From: JBFMGD01 sp040751775
GTDB lineage: Bacteria; Bacillota; Dethiobacteria; DTU022
Direction: 5' to 3'
NCBI GenBank assembly: GCA_040751775.1
Contig: JBFMGD010000020.1
Coordinates: 1 to 46,824, forward strand
DNA: 46,824 nt
In this document: positions 31,665 to 39,717 of the stretch, in pieces
How positions within the stretch are numbered: position 1 is the stretch's first letter
How the letters are laid out: each line of letters begins with the position of its first letter
Translations under genes and position numbers: made by a program
Notes under the pieces: model-generated
Told to the model about the DNA's origin: nothing
Database searches by the model: none
What the model saw: only the letters and a program-made list of their open reading frames with translations

Positions 31665-32691
31665 ACGGACCCTAATCCTGGGGATCGAAACTTCGTGCGA
31701 TGAAACAGCCGCCGCCGTGGTGGAAAACGGGACATGCATTTTAAGCAATCTGATTTCCTCGCAGGTGGAGATCCACGCCCGTTTTGGCGGTGTCGTTCCT
31801 GAAATCGCCTCCCGCCGGCACCTGGAAAGCATCAATGATCTGGTTGACCAGGCCTTGCGGGAGGCGCACACCGATCTGCGCGAACTCCACGCGGTGGCTG
31901 TGTCCAACGGTCCCGGCCTGGTCGGCGCGCTGCTGATCGGCGTAGCCACGGCGAAGGCACTGGCCTATGCGGCCAGGCTGCCCCTGGTGCCGGTGAACCA
32001 CCTTGAAGCTCACTTCTACGCCAATTTTCTCACCGGTATCCAGCCGGCTTATCCCCTGGTGGCCCTGGTCGTTTCCGGAGGTCATACCGAGCTTCTGCTG
32101 CTGCCGGGCCCGGATAAACCGCTTCTGCTGGGCCGGACGCGGGACGACGCCGCGGGAGAGGTATTTGACAAGGTCGCGCGGGCCCTGGGGCTGGGTTACC
32201 CCGGCGGGCCGGTGATCGACCGGTTGGCCGTGTCCGGCAACCCGGAAGCTATCGCTTTCCCCCGGGCTTATCTTGATGAAGCTGGACGCTACGATTTTAG
32301 CTTCAGCGGTCTTAAATCGGCGGTAATCAATCACCTCTTCCAGCGCAAGCAAAAAGGAGATGCGGTTGATATACCCGACCTGGCGGCTTCATTCCAGTCG
32401 GCCCTGGTGGAAGTGCTGGTGGAGAAGACAATCCACGCCTGCCGCGACAACCGGGCAGCCGCCGTGCTGATGGCCGGCGGTGTTGCCGCGAACAGCCTGC
32501 TGCGCCGGCGGATGCTGGAGCGCCTGGCGCATGAACTGCCCGGTGTGCCCTTATATTACCCGCCGCCAGAGCTGTGCACCGACAACGCGGCCATGATCGC
32601 TGCCGCCGCTTACCCGCGTTACCTCTCCGGCCGCCGCGCTTCGCTTGATTTAAACGCGGTGCCGGGGTTAAGCACCGACTGTTTTCTTTAA
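31648..32691 (+). CDS. tsaD: tRNA N6-adenosine threonylcarbamoyltransferase TsaD
   Basis: TsaD (Kae1/Gcp) transfers threonylcarbamoyl from its AMP ester to tRNA A37. The 347-residue ASKHA-fold protein shows LILGIETSCDETAAAVVENG (about 9-28), metal-binding VNHLEAHFYANFL (HxxxH, about 118-130), VSGGHTELLLL, GEVFDKVARALGLGYPGGP and FSFSGLKSAVINHL. The end has MAGGVAANSLLRRRM and CTDNAAMIAAAAY. It overlaps rimI by 17 bases and closes the operon. The following 349 bases up to murC are non-coding. Confidence 0.96.
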   Translation: MNRPVKRTLILGIETSCDETAAAVVENGTCILSNLISSQVEIHARFGGVVPEIASRRHLESINDLVDQALREAHTDLRELHAVAVSNGPGLVGALLIGVATAKALAYAARLPLVPVNHLEAHFYANFLTGIQPAYPLVALVVSGGHTELLLLPGPDKPLLLGRTRDDAAGEVFDKVARALGLGYPGGPVIDRLAVSGNPEAIAFPRAYLDEAGRYDFSFSGLKSAVINHLFQRKQKGDAVDIPDLAASFQSALVEVLVEKTIHACRDNRAAAVLMAGGVAANSLLRRRMLERLAHELPGVPLYYPPPELCTDNAAMIAAAAYPRYLSGRRASLDLNAVPGLSTDCFL

Positions 32692-32733
32692 ACCAGAGGT
32701 AAAATAACCGCCCCCTATATTATGTATACTAAA

Positions 32734-32814
32734 TGTGAATAATGTGCATAACTGTCGCAAAGCGCACGGTAAAGCCCGTTAATCTGTGGATAACCCTGTG
32801 CAATATGTGGATTA
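32734..32814. promoter_or_regulatory. Cluster of DnaA-box-like sequences
   Basis: TGTGAATAA (32734-32742) directly abuts TGTGCATAA (32743-32751). TGTGGATAA follows at 32785-32793, and TGTGGATTA (one mismatch) at 32806-32814. The first three match the complement of the DnaA box TTATNCACA exactly, and all four point the same way. An AT-rich stretch follows. The cluster sits 43 bases after tsaD and well upstream of murC. It may be a DnaA-binding regulatory or titration site. Confidence 0.6.
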
Positions 32815-32880
32815 CTTATTATGGAATTACCCCAAAGTAGCAGTATATGCGCCCGTTTCCAGTTTTAGAACCGCAAATTT

Positions 32881-32901
32881 GGTAAACATAATTAGTTTAC
32901 C
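32881..32901. promoter_or_regulatory. Operator-like dyad GGTAAAC-N7-GTTTACC
   Basis: This is a perfect 7-base inverted repeat with an AT-only spacer, 28 bases upstream of the -35 element of the murC promoter. It looks like a transcription-factor site. No regulator is identified. Confidence 0.5.
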
Positions 32902-32928
32902 GAACGCCGGTTCAAATGTGCCGGTAGA

Positions 32929-32957
32929 TTGTATCGCCGGCGTAATTTTGTTATAAT
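32929..32957 (+). promoter_or_regulatory. Promoter for murC
   Basis: TTGTAT (32929-32934), a 17-base spacer and TATAAT (32952-32957). The start near 32964 leaves a leader of about 75 bases. Confidence 0.7.
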
Positions 32958-33040
32958 GACACGTGACGCTGTCAGATTCGGCTAAACGGCGCATAATAAT
33001 ATAAAGGATTCAGAATTCAGGATTGGTAAGGAGGATTGCG

Positions 33041-34438
33041 GTGTCGCTGCCGGCGGTTAAGCATGTTCATTTTATCGGCATAGGCGGGTACGGTATGAGC
33101 GCCCTGGCGCAGGTACTGTTAAAACTGGGCTACCGGGTCAGCGGCTCGGACCTGAAAGAATCAGCGATCACAAGGCGCCTGTCCGAAGAGGGAGCGACTG
33201 TCGTCACAACCGGGCACAGCCGGGAAAATGTCCGGGGCAGTGAGCTGGTCGTTTACTCCACCGCCATCCCGGCCGATAACCCCGAGCTGTGCGAAGCGAG
33301 AGGAAGCGGTATTCCGGTCTGGCACCGCTCGGAGCTGCTGGCGAACCTGATTAATGACCACTACGGCATCACCGTGGCGGGGACACACGGCAAGACCACG
33401 ACCACAACCATGATCGCTTTACTCCTGGAGCAGGGGGGGCTCGACCCCACGGCGATCATCGGGGGAACGGTGGCTTCTTTTGAAGGAAACGCCCGCCTCG
33501 GTAAAAGCCGCTACCTGGTGGCTGAAGCCTGCGAGAGCGATCATTCCTTCTTGCGCTATTACCCGCGCATTGCCGTGGTTACAAATATGGAACCGGATCA
33601 CCTGGAGCATTACAACGGCGATTTCGAAAAGCTGCGCGAGGCCTACCGGACCTTCCTGGAGCACCTGCACTCCGATGGCTGCGCGGTGCTCTGCACGGAT
33701 GACCCGTATTTGCGTGAACTGGCGCCCCGCCTGGAGCGGCGGGTTGTCACCTACGCACTCGAGGGGGCGCCGGCGGAAGCCGAATTTGAAGGCCGCGGAA
33801 TCACCTTTGCCGGGCGGACAGCGCAATTTGTGCTCCACCACCACGGCAAACCGGTTACCGGGACGATCAAGCTGCAGGTGCCCGGTCGCCATAATGTGAG
33901 CAACGCCGTGGGAGCGCTGGCGGTGGCCGCCCAGTTGGGTCTGGAACCGCAGCAATGCGCCGGGGCTATCGGCAACTTTTTCGGCGCCGGCCGCCGCTTT
34001 GAAGTTTTAGGTGAAGTTAACGGCATTACCGTGGTCGATGATTACGCGCACCACCCGACCGAGGTACGGGTGACGCTCGAAGCGGCCCGGGCGGGCAGCA
34101 AGCGGATTTGCTGCCTCTTTCAACCGCATCGTTACACCAGAACCGCCTATTTTTTTGAGGAGTTCGCCCGCGCTTTCAGTGACGCCGATTTAGTGCTGCT
34201 GCACCGGATTTATCCGGCAGGGGAAAAGCCGGTTGACGGGATCACGGCGGAAGCCCTGGCTCGCCGGATCAGTGAGATTAAGGGCGGCTCCGTATTCGCC
34301 GGCGAAAACATGGATGAGCTTGAAAACCGGGCGCTGGCTTTTGCCCGGCCCGGGGATCTGATCCTGGTGATGGGGGCCGGCGATATTTCAAAGGCGGCGT
34401 ATTCAATCTATGACAAGCTAAACCGGTTCAGTGATTAA
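33041..34438 (+). CDS. murC: UDP-N-acetylmuramate--L-alanine ligase
   Basis: MurC adds L-alanine to UDP-MurNAc, the first amino acid of the peptidoglycan stem peptide, using ATP. The 465-residue protein has the three Mur ligase domains: HVHFIGIGGYGMSALAQVLL at the N-terminus, the ATP loop VAGTHGKTTTTTMIALLLEQ (about 109-128), EACESDHSFLRYYPRIAVVT, MEPDHLEHYNGDFEKL and VPGRHNVSNAVGALAVA. The C-terminal VVDDYAHHPTEVRVTLEAAR and LFQPHRYTRT complete it. GGAGG seven bases before GTG 33041 fixes the start. A TTG at 33023 in the same frame is upstream of that site and unlikely. Other mur genes are not adjacent. Confidence 0.96.
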   Translation: MSLPAVKHVHFIGIGGYGMSALAQVLLKLGYRVSGSDLKESAITRRLSEEGATVVTTGHSRENVRGSELVVYSTAIPADNPELCEARGSGIPVWHRSELLANLINDHYGITVAGTHGKTTTTTMIALLLEQGGLDPTAIIGGTVASFEGNARLGKSRYLVAEACESDHSFLRYYPRIAVVTNMEPDHLEHYNGDFEKLREAYRTFLEHLHSDGCAVLCTDDPYLRELAPRLERRVVTYALEGAPAEAEFEGRGITFAGRTAQFVLHHHGKPVTGTIKLQVPGRHNVSNAVGALAVAAQLGLEPQQCAGAIGNFFGAGRRFEVLGEVNGITVVDDYAHHPTEVRVTLEAARAGSKRICCLFQPHRYTRTAYFFEEFARAFSDADLVLLHRIYPAGEKPVDGITAEALARRISEIKGGSVFAGENMDELENRALAFARPGDLILVMGAGDISKAAYSIYDKLNRFSD

Positions 34439-34601
34439 TAAACTTCTCAATCGCGCCTGAGTTTAATCCTTTTGATCCTTATGCGGAGGCAGCCTTGCGG
34501 ACAAACCCGTACAGATTAAGATTATTATGGAAATTTATGATTAGAAAGGTTATGATGGATCTGGTTTTGAATATCCATCTGGCTTTGAAAGGGGTTAGCG
34601 G

Positions 34602-35252
34602 ATGCATATCTTGATGCTGCACCAGTATTTCAGCACTGAAGGAAACGGTCCTGAAAACCGTTTTTTTGAAATTGGGCGTTACCTGGCTTCCCAGGACCAC
34701 CAGGTAACCGTGCTTACCGGCAATTCCCGGACAAACCTGGACCTGGGCACGAAAAAAATCGGGCTGCTGCAAACCGCGGGGATGGCGGTGATCGCTTTTA
34801 ATAATGACTATCATCCGGGTATGAGCACCGGGGAGAAACGGCGCAGCTTTATATCCTACGCCCGTTCAGCCGCCCGGCAGGGACGCCGGCTGCCCCGCCC
34901 GGACCTTATCCTCGCCTCGTCCCCCCCCCTGACCACGGCATGGGCAGCACTATCAACCAGCAAGCACTACCGCGTGCCGCTCTTCCTGGAGATACGGGAA
35001 CTGTGGCCTGACGCCGTGATTCACCGGCGTTCCCTCAGAAATAAAACTCTAATCTCGCTCGCCCGCCGGCTGGAGCAGAAAGCGTACCGGCAGGCGGCTT
35101 GCATCCTGGCCCCTGCGCCGGGCATCGCCGAAGCTGTCAGAGAAAGCGTGTCCGACCGGGATAAAGTAGTTTTGCTGCCGGATTACCTTGATAGTGGTGC
35201 GCTTAATGAACAATTTTCCGGTTTATTGAAAAAAATAATCAAGACGGTCTAA
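34602..35252 (+). CDS. Truncated GT4 glycosyltransferase (N-terminal domain only)
   Basis: This 216-residue product starts like a WbuB/WcaI-type glycosyltransferase: MHILMLHQYFSTEGNGPENR, YLASQDHQVTVLTGNS, LILASSPPLTTAWAAL and the conserved FLEIRELWPDAVIHRRSLRN. Such enzymes have about 400 residues. Here translation stops just after DKVVLLPDYLDSGA, where the C-terminal nucleotide-sugar-binding domain should begin. No remainder of that domain follows, because a promoter and a sortase gene come next. It is therefore probably a 3'-deleted pseudogene, although a stand-alone acceptor domain is conceivable. Confidence 0.8.
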   Translation: MHILMLHQYFSTEGNGPENRFFEIGRYLASQDHQVTVLTGNSRTNLDLGTKKIGLLQTAGMAVIAFNNDYHPGMSTGEKRRSFISYARSAARQGRRLPRPDLILASSPPLTTAWAALSTSKHYRVPLFLEIRELWPDAVIHRRSLRNKTLISLARRLEQKAYRQAACILAPAPGIAEAVRESVSDRDKVVLLPDYLDSGALNEQFSGLLKKIIKTV

Positions 35253-35274
35253 TTACTGAACTGCCGCGCAAAAC

Positions 35275-35303
35275 TTGACTTTCCCGCCCGCACTGCCTAA
35301 TAT
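35275..35303 (+). promoter_or_regulatory. Promoter for the sortase gene
   Basis: TTGACT (35275-35280), 17 bases and TAATAT (35298-35303). Confidence 0.65.
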
Positions 35304-35373
35304 TACATATATACCCACAAATACACAGTAGCCCTGCCGTTTACTCTTTTTTCTGAAAGGAGCAAGACCAAAG

Positions 35374-36051
35374 GTGTCCGGGAGTAAAGGGAAATACTCA
35401 AACCTGCCCCAAAAAACCAGGGTAATCCGGATTTGCGGCAGCACCCTGATTATCCTCGGTGTGCTTATTTTGGGGTACGCCGGCGTGCAAAAAGCGATCG
35501 TCCGCCATTACCAGGAAGAGCTAAAGAAAGCGTACGAGGATTCATTTTACGAAATTCCCGATGCGGAAAACTACCGCCGGGTCATCCTCACCGAGTGGCA
35601 GCCGGCGCGGCTGCAAATCCCTAAGCTCGGGGTCGATTTGATGGTTTTGGAAGGCGATGTTTTCGATGACGAGCTGCTGAACAAGGGGCCGGTCCACTTT
35701 GCGAATGTCGTGGATAAAACAACCGGTGCTGTGCTGATCGAGGGAGACTTGCCGGGCACCGAACCGGGCAATGTGGCCATCGCCGGGCACCGCGGCGCCC
35801 GCTGGGGCTTTTTTACCGACCTGGACCGGCTGGCGGAGGGGGACGAACTTTACCTCGATACCGCCGGTTACCGCTTTACCTACCTCGTCGAATGGGTGCG
35901 CATCGTTGACCCCTATGACTGGGGCGTAATTGAAAGTACCGATTACCCCGCCCTGACCCTGCAAACCTGCGAACCGAAGACCGGTGCTCCCACCCACCGC
36001 CTGATCGTCCGGAGCGCGTTGAAAGAGGTAAGCCGCGCCCCCCAACCGTAG
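35374..36051 (+). CDS. Sortase-family transpeptidase
   Basis: This 225-residue membrane-anchored sortase attaches proteins or pili to the cell envelope. After a basic N-terminus there is one hydrophobic segment (IICGSTLIILGVLILGYAG region, about 20-38). The extracellular catalytic domain shows PARLQIPKLGVDLMV, NVAIAGHRGARWGFFTDLDR (catalytic His139), LTLQTCEPKTG (catalytic Cys199) and HRLIVRSAL with the arginine at 209 or 213. The fold pattern is closest to classes D/E. GTG 35374 lies 11 bases after GGAG. No protein with an LPxTG-like sorting signal is encoded in the window, so its substrate lies elsewhere. Confidence 0.9.
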   Translation: MSGSKGKYSNLPQKTRVIRICGSTLIILGVLILGYAGVQKAIVRHYQEELKKAYEDSFYEIPDAENYRRVILTEWQPARLQIPKLGVDLMVLEGDVFDDELLNKGPVHFANVVDKTTGAVLIEGDLPGTEPGNVAIAGHRGARWGFFTDLDRLAEGDELYLDTAGYRFTYLVEWVRIVDPYDWGVIESTDYPALTLQTCEPKTGAPTHRLIVRSALKEVSRAPQP

Positions 36052-36143
36052 CAACGTAAATGACTTTGCCCGCCCGTGCAGGAATCCGCCGGTAAACAAT
36101 AGAATACTACCTGACGCGATACTATGGATGGCGGTGATTTTTC

Positions 36144-37076
36144 TTGTTTTTGGTAACCGGGGGAGCCGGTTTTATCGGCAGCAACTTGGTCAAATATCTC
36201 CTGAGTTGCGGCTATAAAGTAAGGGTTTTAGACAATTTATCCTCAGGCAAACTGGAGAACCTGGACGGGTACCTGGATAGAGTTGAACTGGTTCAGGGAG
36301 ATATCAACGATCCGGGTGTGGCCGGAGCTTTTAATAATATTAGTTGTGTTTTTCACCAGGCCGCGATCGCTTCCGTGGCCCGCTCCATCGATCACCCGGT
36401 AGAATCGGAACAAAACAATGTGATCGGCACGCTCAACGTCTTGAATCATGCCCGTTCCGCCGGTGTAAAAAGAGTGGTCCTGGCCGGCACCGCCGCCATA
36501 TATGGCAATACGGATCGCCTGCCGTTAAAGGAAGACTTTCCGGCGAATCCGCTTTCCCCCTACGCCGTCACCAAGCTGGCCTGTGAAAATTACGCCCGTT
36601 TCTATGCCGCCACGCATGGCCTGGAAACGGTCGTGCTGCGTTATTTCAACGTGTTCGGGCCGTTTCAAGACCCCGCCTCGGATTATTCCGGCGTCATCTC
36701 GAAGTTCCTTGAGCGCATGGCCAATCGCCTTCCGCCGCTGATTTTCGGCGACGGCCTGCAGACCCGTGATTTTATCTACATAGACAATATCGTCAAGGCC
36801 AACCTGCTGGCGGCGCAATCCCCGCGGGTCGGGCGGGGGGAGGCGATTAACATCGCCTGCGGGCAGAGCATTTCGATCATTGAACTCGTCGAAGCTATCA
36901 ACGGCGTTCTCGGCACGGGGTACAAGCCTCTCTACAGCGAAGAAAGAAAAGGCGATATACGCCGCTCCCGGGCGGACATATCCAGAGCCCGGGAACTGCT
37001 GGGCTTCGAACCGGAAACCGACTTTAACGAAGGCCTCCGCCGCCTGTGGGAGTGGTGGCGGCGGGAACAAACCTAA
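36144..37076 (+). CDS. NAD-dependent nucleotide-sugar epimerase (GalE/WbpP-like)
   Basis: This is a 310-residue extended short-chain dehydrogenase. FLVTGGAGFIGSNLVKYLLS binds NAD. AGTAAIYGNTDRLPLKEDFP and SPYAVTKLACENYARFYA carry the catalytic Y-x3-K pair, and LRYFNVFGPFQDP, IFGDGLQTRDFIYIDNIV and the C-terminal RADISRARELLGFEPETDF are family blocks. Such enzymes epimerise UDP-glucose or UDP-GlcNAc at C4. The WbpP-like features favour the N-acetyl sugars. The start is probably TTG 36144. No strong ribosome binding site precedes it. It opens the surface-glycan region. Confidence 0.9.
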   Translation: MFLVTGGAGFIGSNLVKYLLSCGYKVRVLDNLSSGKLENLDGYLDRVELVQGDINDPGVAGAFNNISCVFHQAAIASVARSIDHPVESEQNNVIGTLNVLNHARSAGVKRVVLAGTAAIYGNTDRLPLKEDFPANPLSPYAVTKLACENYARFYAATHGLETVVLRYFNVFGPFQDPASDYSGVISKFLERMANRLPPLIFGDGLQTRDFIYIDNIVKANLLAAQSPRVGRGEAINIACGQSISIIELVEAINGVLGTGYKPLYSEERKGDIRRSRADISRARELLGFEPETDFNEGLRRLWEWWRREQT

Positions 37077-37106
37077 AAATCCCTTCTTCCCCTTTGGGGG
37101 AAAAGG

Positions 37107-37119
37107 AGGGTGAGGGGGG
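37107..37119 (+). repeat. AGGGTGAGGGGGG element, second copy
   Basis: This 13-mer is shared with 23392-23404, here after a TTCCCC/GGGGAA hairpin (37087-37102). It lies between the epimerase and the membrane protein gene. Confidence 0.4.
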
Positions 37120-37175
37120 CAATATCCTACTTCGAACCGCAAATTTCCACTCAATAGCGAAACCGGGAGATGTAA

Positions 37176-38531
37176 ATGGGTAACGAGAACCTGGGAGTCA
37201 CACAGAATAAGTATTACATAATGAACCGGTTACTTAGTTTTGACATAGTGCTAATCTTTATGCTCTTACTCGCACTGGCCCTTGCCGTAACCATGGCTGT
37301 AATCAGCGATTATGACAGCCATCCGGACGAAAAGGTGCATTTCGAAGCGGTAAAATACTACAGCGGCAATAACTGGCTGCCACCGGTCATAGGCGCTCCG
37401 GAAACGCTGGAATCCTACTCTGTTTACGGGCATTCACGGTTGAATGAGCTGGGTTTCTACTATTTTCTTGCCGGGAAATTTACCGCCGTATTTTCGCCGG
37501 TTACCGGAAGCGTTTTATTGAGCGCTAGGCTGTTTAATATATTTTTATTATTAACCCTCATTATTTTATGTATAAAAACACCCGGTAAGCACCGACTGTT
37601 GTTTGGCGTGCTCTTGTTAACACCTCAGATATGGTACATGTTTAGTTATGTTAATTCCGATGCGTTTGCCTTATTTTTAACGATTGTTATTACTGCTCAA
37701 CTAGTTTTAGAAGACAGCCTGCTGAAGCAGTATTTAAACAGCCCCTCTTACACCCATGGCCTTTATAAAAGCATACCGATCATTGTATTGCTCTTATTTT
37801 TATATTTTACCAAGGATAATTTTTATGTATACTTTATATTTCTTTTTGCATGGGGTGCCTGGCTTTTATATGTAAGAGTGGATCGAAAGAAGCTGATTAT
37901 TAAATACACGATCATGGTTGTAATATTTCTAATATTGATTGCAGCCAGGCACAACCTTGATTATGCACTTTATGGTCCTGATAAAGGACAGGATCTAAAG
38001 GAGATGCAGGAAATAACGGCCTCGGATGAATATAAACCTTCCGCCAGATCTATTGGCGAAGGACACCCCAACCTTAATCTTGATGATAAGGGATTAAGTT
38101 ACCCGGAGCTGTTTGCAGAACCTTATAACTGGCATCGCGGCACTTTTTATACTTTCACCGGGGCTTACGGTCATATGCAGCTTTTCGGTTCGGCGACATA
38201 TTACCAGCTGTTGTTTTTATTATATTTATTGATGGCCGCTACTATTTCTTTGGTGTTATGGAAAGGAGGCGTCGAGGCGAGGTTTTCCTTTATATTTACC
38301 ATACTGCTTGCAGTTTTAACTGTATACCTGGCCTCTATGCACTCCTGGACATCCGACTTCCAACCCCAGGGCAGGTATTTATTCCCCTTGCTGGGCGTGA
38401 TCGCTTTCCTGTTCGGTCGCTACTGCAAAGAACTGAGGAGGCATGTCGTTTTTAATGTATCAGTTTTGACCATTGCAGGACTTTCTGTGTATTCGTTTAT
38501 CGCTTACGGGTTAATTCATATCCCGAAATGA
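37176..38531 (+). CDS. Polytopic membrane protein, GT-C/DUF2142-like
   Basis: This is a 451-residue protein with about ten hydrophobic helices. After the first helix comes DYDSHPDEKVHFEAVKYY, an acidic loop motif (D-x-x-H-P-D-E) like those of GT-C polyprenyl-sugar-dependent glycosyltransferases and DUF2142 proteins. YVNSDAFALFLTIV and QGRYLFPLLGVIAFLF are also DUF2142-like. It probably acts on lipid-linked sugars at the outer membrane face. The DNA is more AT-rich than in the housekeeping genes upstream. Assignment is by pattern only. Confidence 0.65.
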   Translation: MGNENLGVTQNKYYIMNRLLSFDIVLIFMLLLALALAVTMAVISDYDSHPDEKVHFEAVKYYSGNNWLPPVIGAPETLESYSVYGHSRLNELGFYYFLAGKFTAVFSPVTGSVLLSARLFNIFLLLTLIILCIKTPGKHRLLFGVLLLTPQIWYMFSYVNSDAFALFLTIVITAQLVLEDSLLKQYLNSPSYTHGLYKSIPIIVLLLFLYFTKDNFYVYFIFLFAWGAWLLYVRVDRKKLIIKYTIMVVIFLILIAARHNLDYALYGPDKGQDLKEMQEITASDEYKPSARSIGEGHPNLNLDDKGLSYPELFAEPYNWHRGTFYTFTGAYGHMQLFGSATYYQLLFLLYLLMAATISLVLWKGGVEARFSFIFTILLAVLTVYLASMHSWTSDFQPQGRYLFPLLGVIAFLFGRYCKELRRHVVFNVSVLTIAGLSVYSFIAYGLIHIPK

Positions 38532-38582
38532 TATCCTTTGTAATTACCAAGGCGTATTGCGTGATTTGGCGTAAGTAGACAT

Positions 38583-38603
38583 GGGGACGGTTCGAATGTC
38601 TCC
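38583..38603 (+). repeat. REP-like palindrome A, copy 6 (variant arms)
   Basis: The core GGGGACGGTTC is intact, but the arms are AGACAT (38577-38582) and ATGTCT instead of GGAAGCA/TGCTTCC. The arms are still complementary, so the pairing is kept while the sequence differs. Confidence 0.6.
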
Positions 38604-38655
38604 GAAGTGGTTGGCGAAAAGACACGAATAGAAATTTGAGAGCAGGTGTGCTGAT

Positions 38656-39627
38656 ATGTCTCCCAATAAACCGTTTATTTCCGTGATAATCCCTGTATTA
38701 AATGAAGCGGAGTGCATCGCCCAGCTGCACGAAGAAGTTGTTGCCGTTTGCGAGCGGGAAAGCTATAATTATGAAATTATTATTGTGGACGACGGCTCGA
38801 CAGATGGTACCGATAGAATTGTCAAACAGCTTGCGCCGGTGGTTTATGTGCGGTTGAGACGCAACTTCGGGCAAACAGCAGCCATGGATTGCGGTATTAA
38901 AAAAGCGCGCGGCGAACTGATCGCAACCATGGACGGTGACCGGCAGAACGATCCGGCAGATATCCCGCGCCTAATCCGCTACCTGGAGGATAATGACCTT
39001 GATGTGGTCTCCGGCTGGCGTAAAAAGCGCAAAGATTCTTTTATGAAGAGAATCTCTTCCCGCGCGGCCAACGTGGTACGCTTCCTGATGATCAAAGACG
39101 GCTTGCATGATTCAGGATGCTCACTTAAGGTTTACCGGGCCGAGTGTTTCAAAGGTATCGGCCTGTACGGAGAGATGCACCGCTTTATTCCCGCGGTGCT
39201 GAAGATAAAAGGTTTTCGTATCGGCGAGTGCGAGGTAAATCACCGCCCGCGGGTTACCGGGAAAACCAAGTACGGCTGGAAGCGCGGCTTGAAAGGGCTG
39301 ATCGACATGGTCAGCGTCTGGTTCTGGCATAAGTACGCGGTGCGGCCGCTGCACCTCCTGGGCGGGCTTGGAGCAACCTTTTTTATGGCCGGTTTAGCGA
39401 TAGCCGTCCTAGGAGTGGCCTTTTATCTGGCCAAGATTGAGTTGTTCCGTTATTTTTTACCTGTATTGGCTTCTTTTCTCTTGATTTCCGGTATTCAATT
39501 TTTCCTCTTTGGTTTGATTGCGGATATGATGTCGAAAAATTATTTCGAAACAACCCCGGATCAGCCTTACAGCGTGCGTGAAGTGGTGGCATATGAAAAA
39601 TCAATCAGCAGGGATTCGGTCTCATAA
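38656..39627 (+). CDS. GT2 glycosyltransferase (GtrB/DPM1-like)
   Basis: This is a 323-residue membrane-bound family 2 glycosyltransferase. The GT-A domain shows ISVIIPVLNEAECIAQLHEE, IIIVDDGSTDGTD (metal-binding region), ATMDGDRQNDPADIP (DxD-like) and GCSLKVYRAECFKG. Two helices at the C-terminus (about 240-262 and 270-296) anchor it. GtrB-type proteins transfer a sugar from UDP- or GDP-sugar to undecaprenyl phosphate at the inner face, and the GT-C proteins on either side could then use that donor outside. Confidence 0.9.
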   Translation: MSPNKPFISVIIPVLNEAECIAQLHEEVVAVCERESYNYEIIIVDDGSTDGTDRIVKQLAPVVYVRLRRNFGQTAAMDCGIKKARGELIATMDGDRQNDPADIPRLIRYLEDNDLDVVSGWRKKRKDSFMKRISSRAANVVRFLMIKDGLHDSGCSLKVYRAECFKGIGLYGEMHRFIPAVLKIKGFRIGECEVNHRPRVTGKTKYGWKRGLKGLIDMVSVWFWHKYAVRPLHLLGGLGATFFMAGLAIAVLGVAFYLAKIELFRYFLPVLASFLLISGIQFFLFGLIADMMSKNYFETTPDQPYSVREVVAYEKSISRDSVS

Positions 39628-39717
39628 AAGCCATGAAACATAGCGGGTCTGTGTCCTGTTAGTGTTGTTTATAACCTGTTTCCAAGTGGTCCAGGTGGTG
39701 GGGGTAGAGAAAGAATA

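Noticed and set aside
32734..32814. Chromosomal replication origin
   Set aside because: The DnaA boxes are real-looking, but there is no dnaA, dnaN, gyrB or rnpA/rpmH nearby, so I call it only a DnaA-box cluster.
7842..38603. CRISPR array formed by the GGGGACGGTTC repeats
   Set aside because: Copies are far apart, lie in both orientations and have no regular spacers. No cas genes are present.
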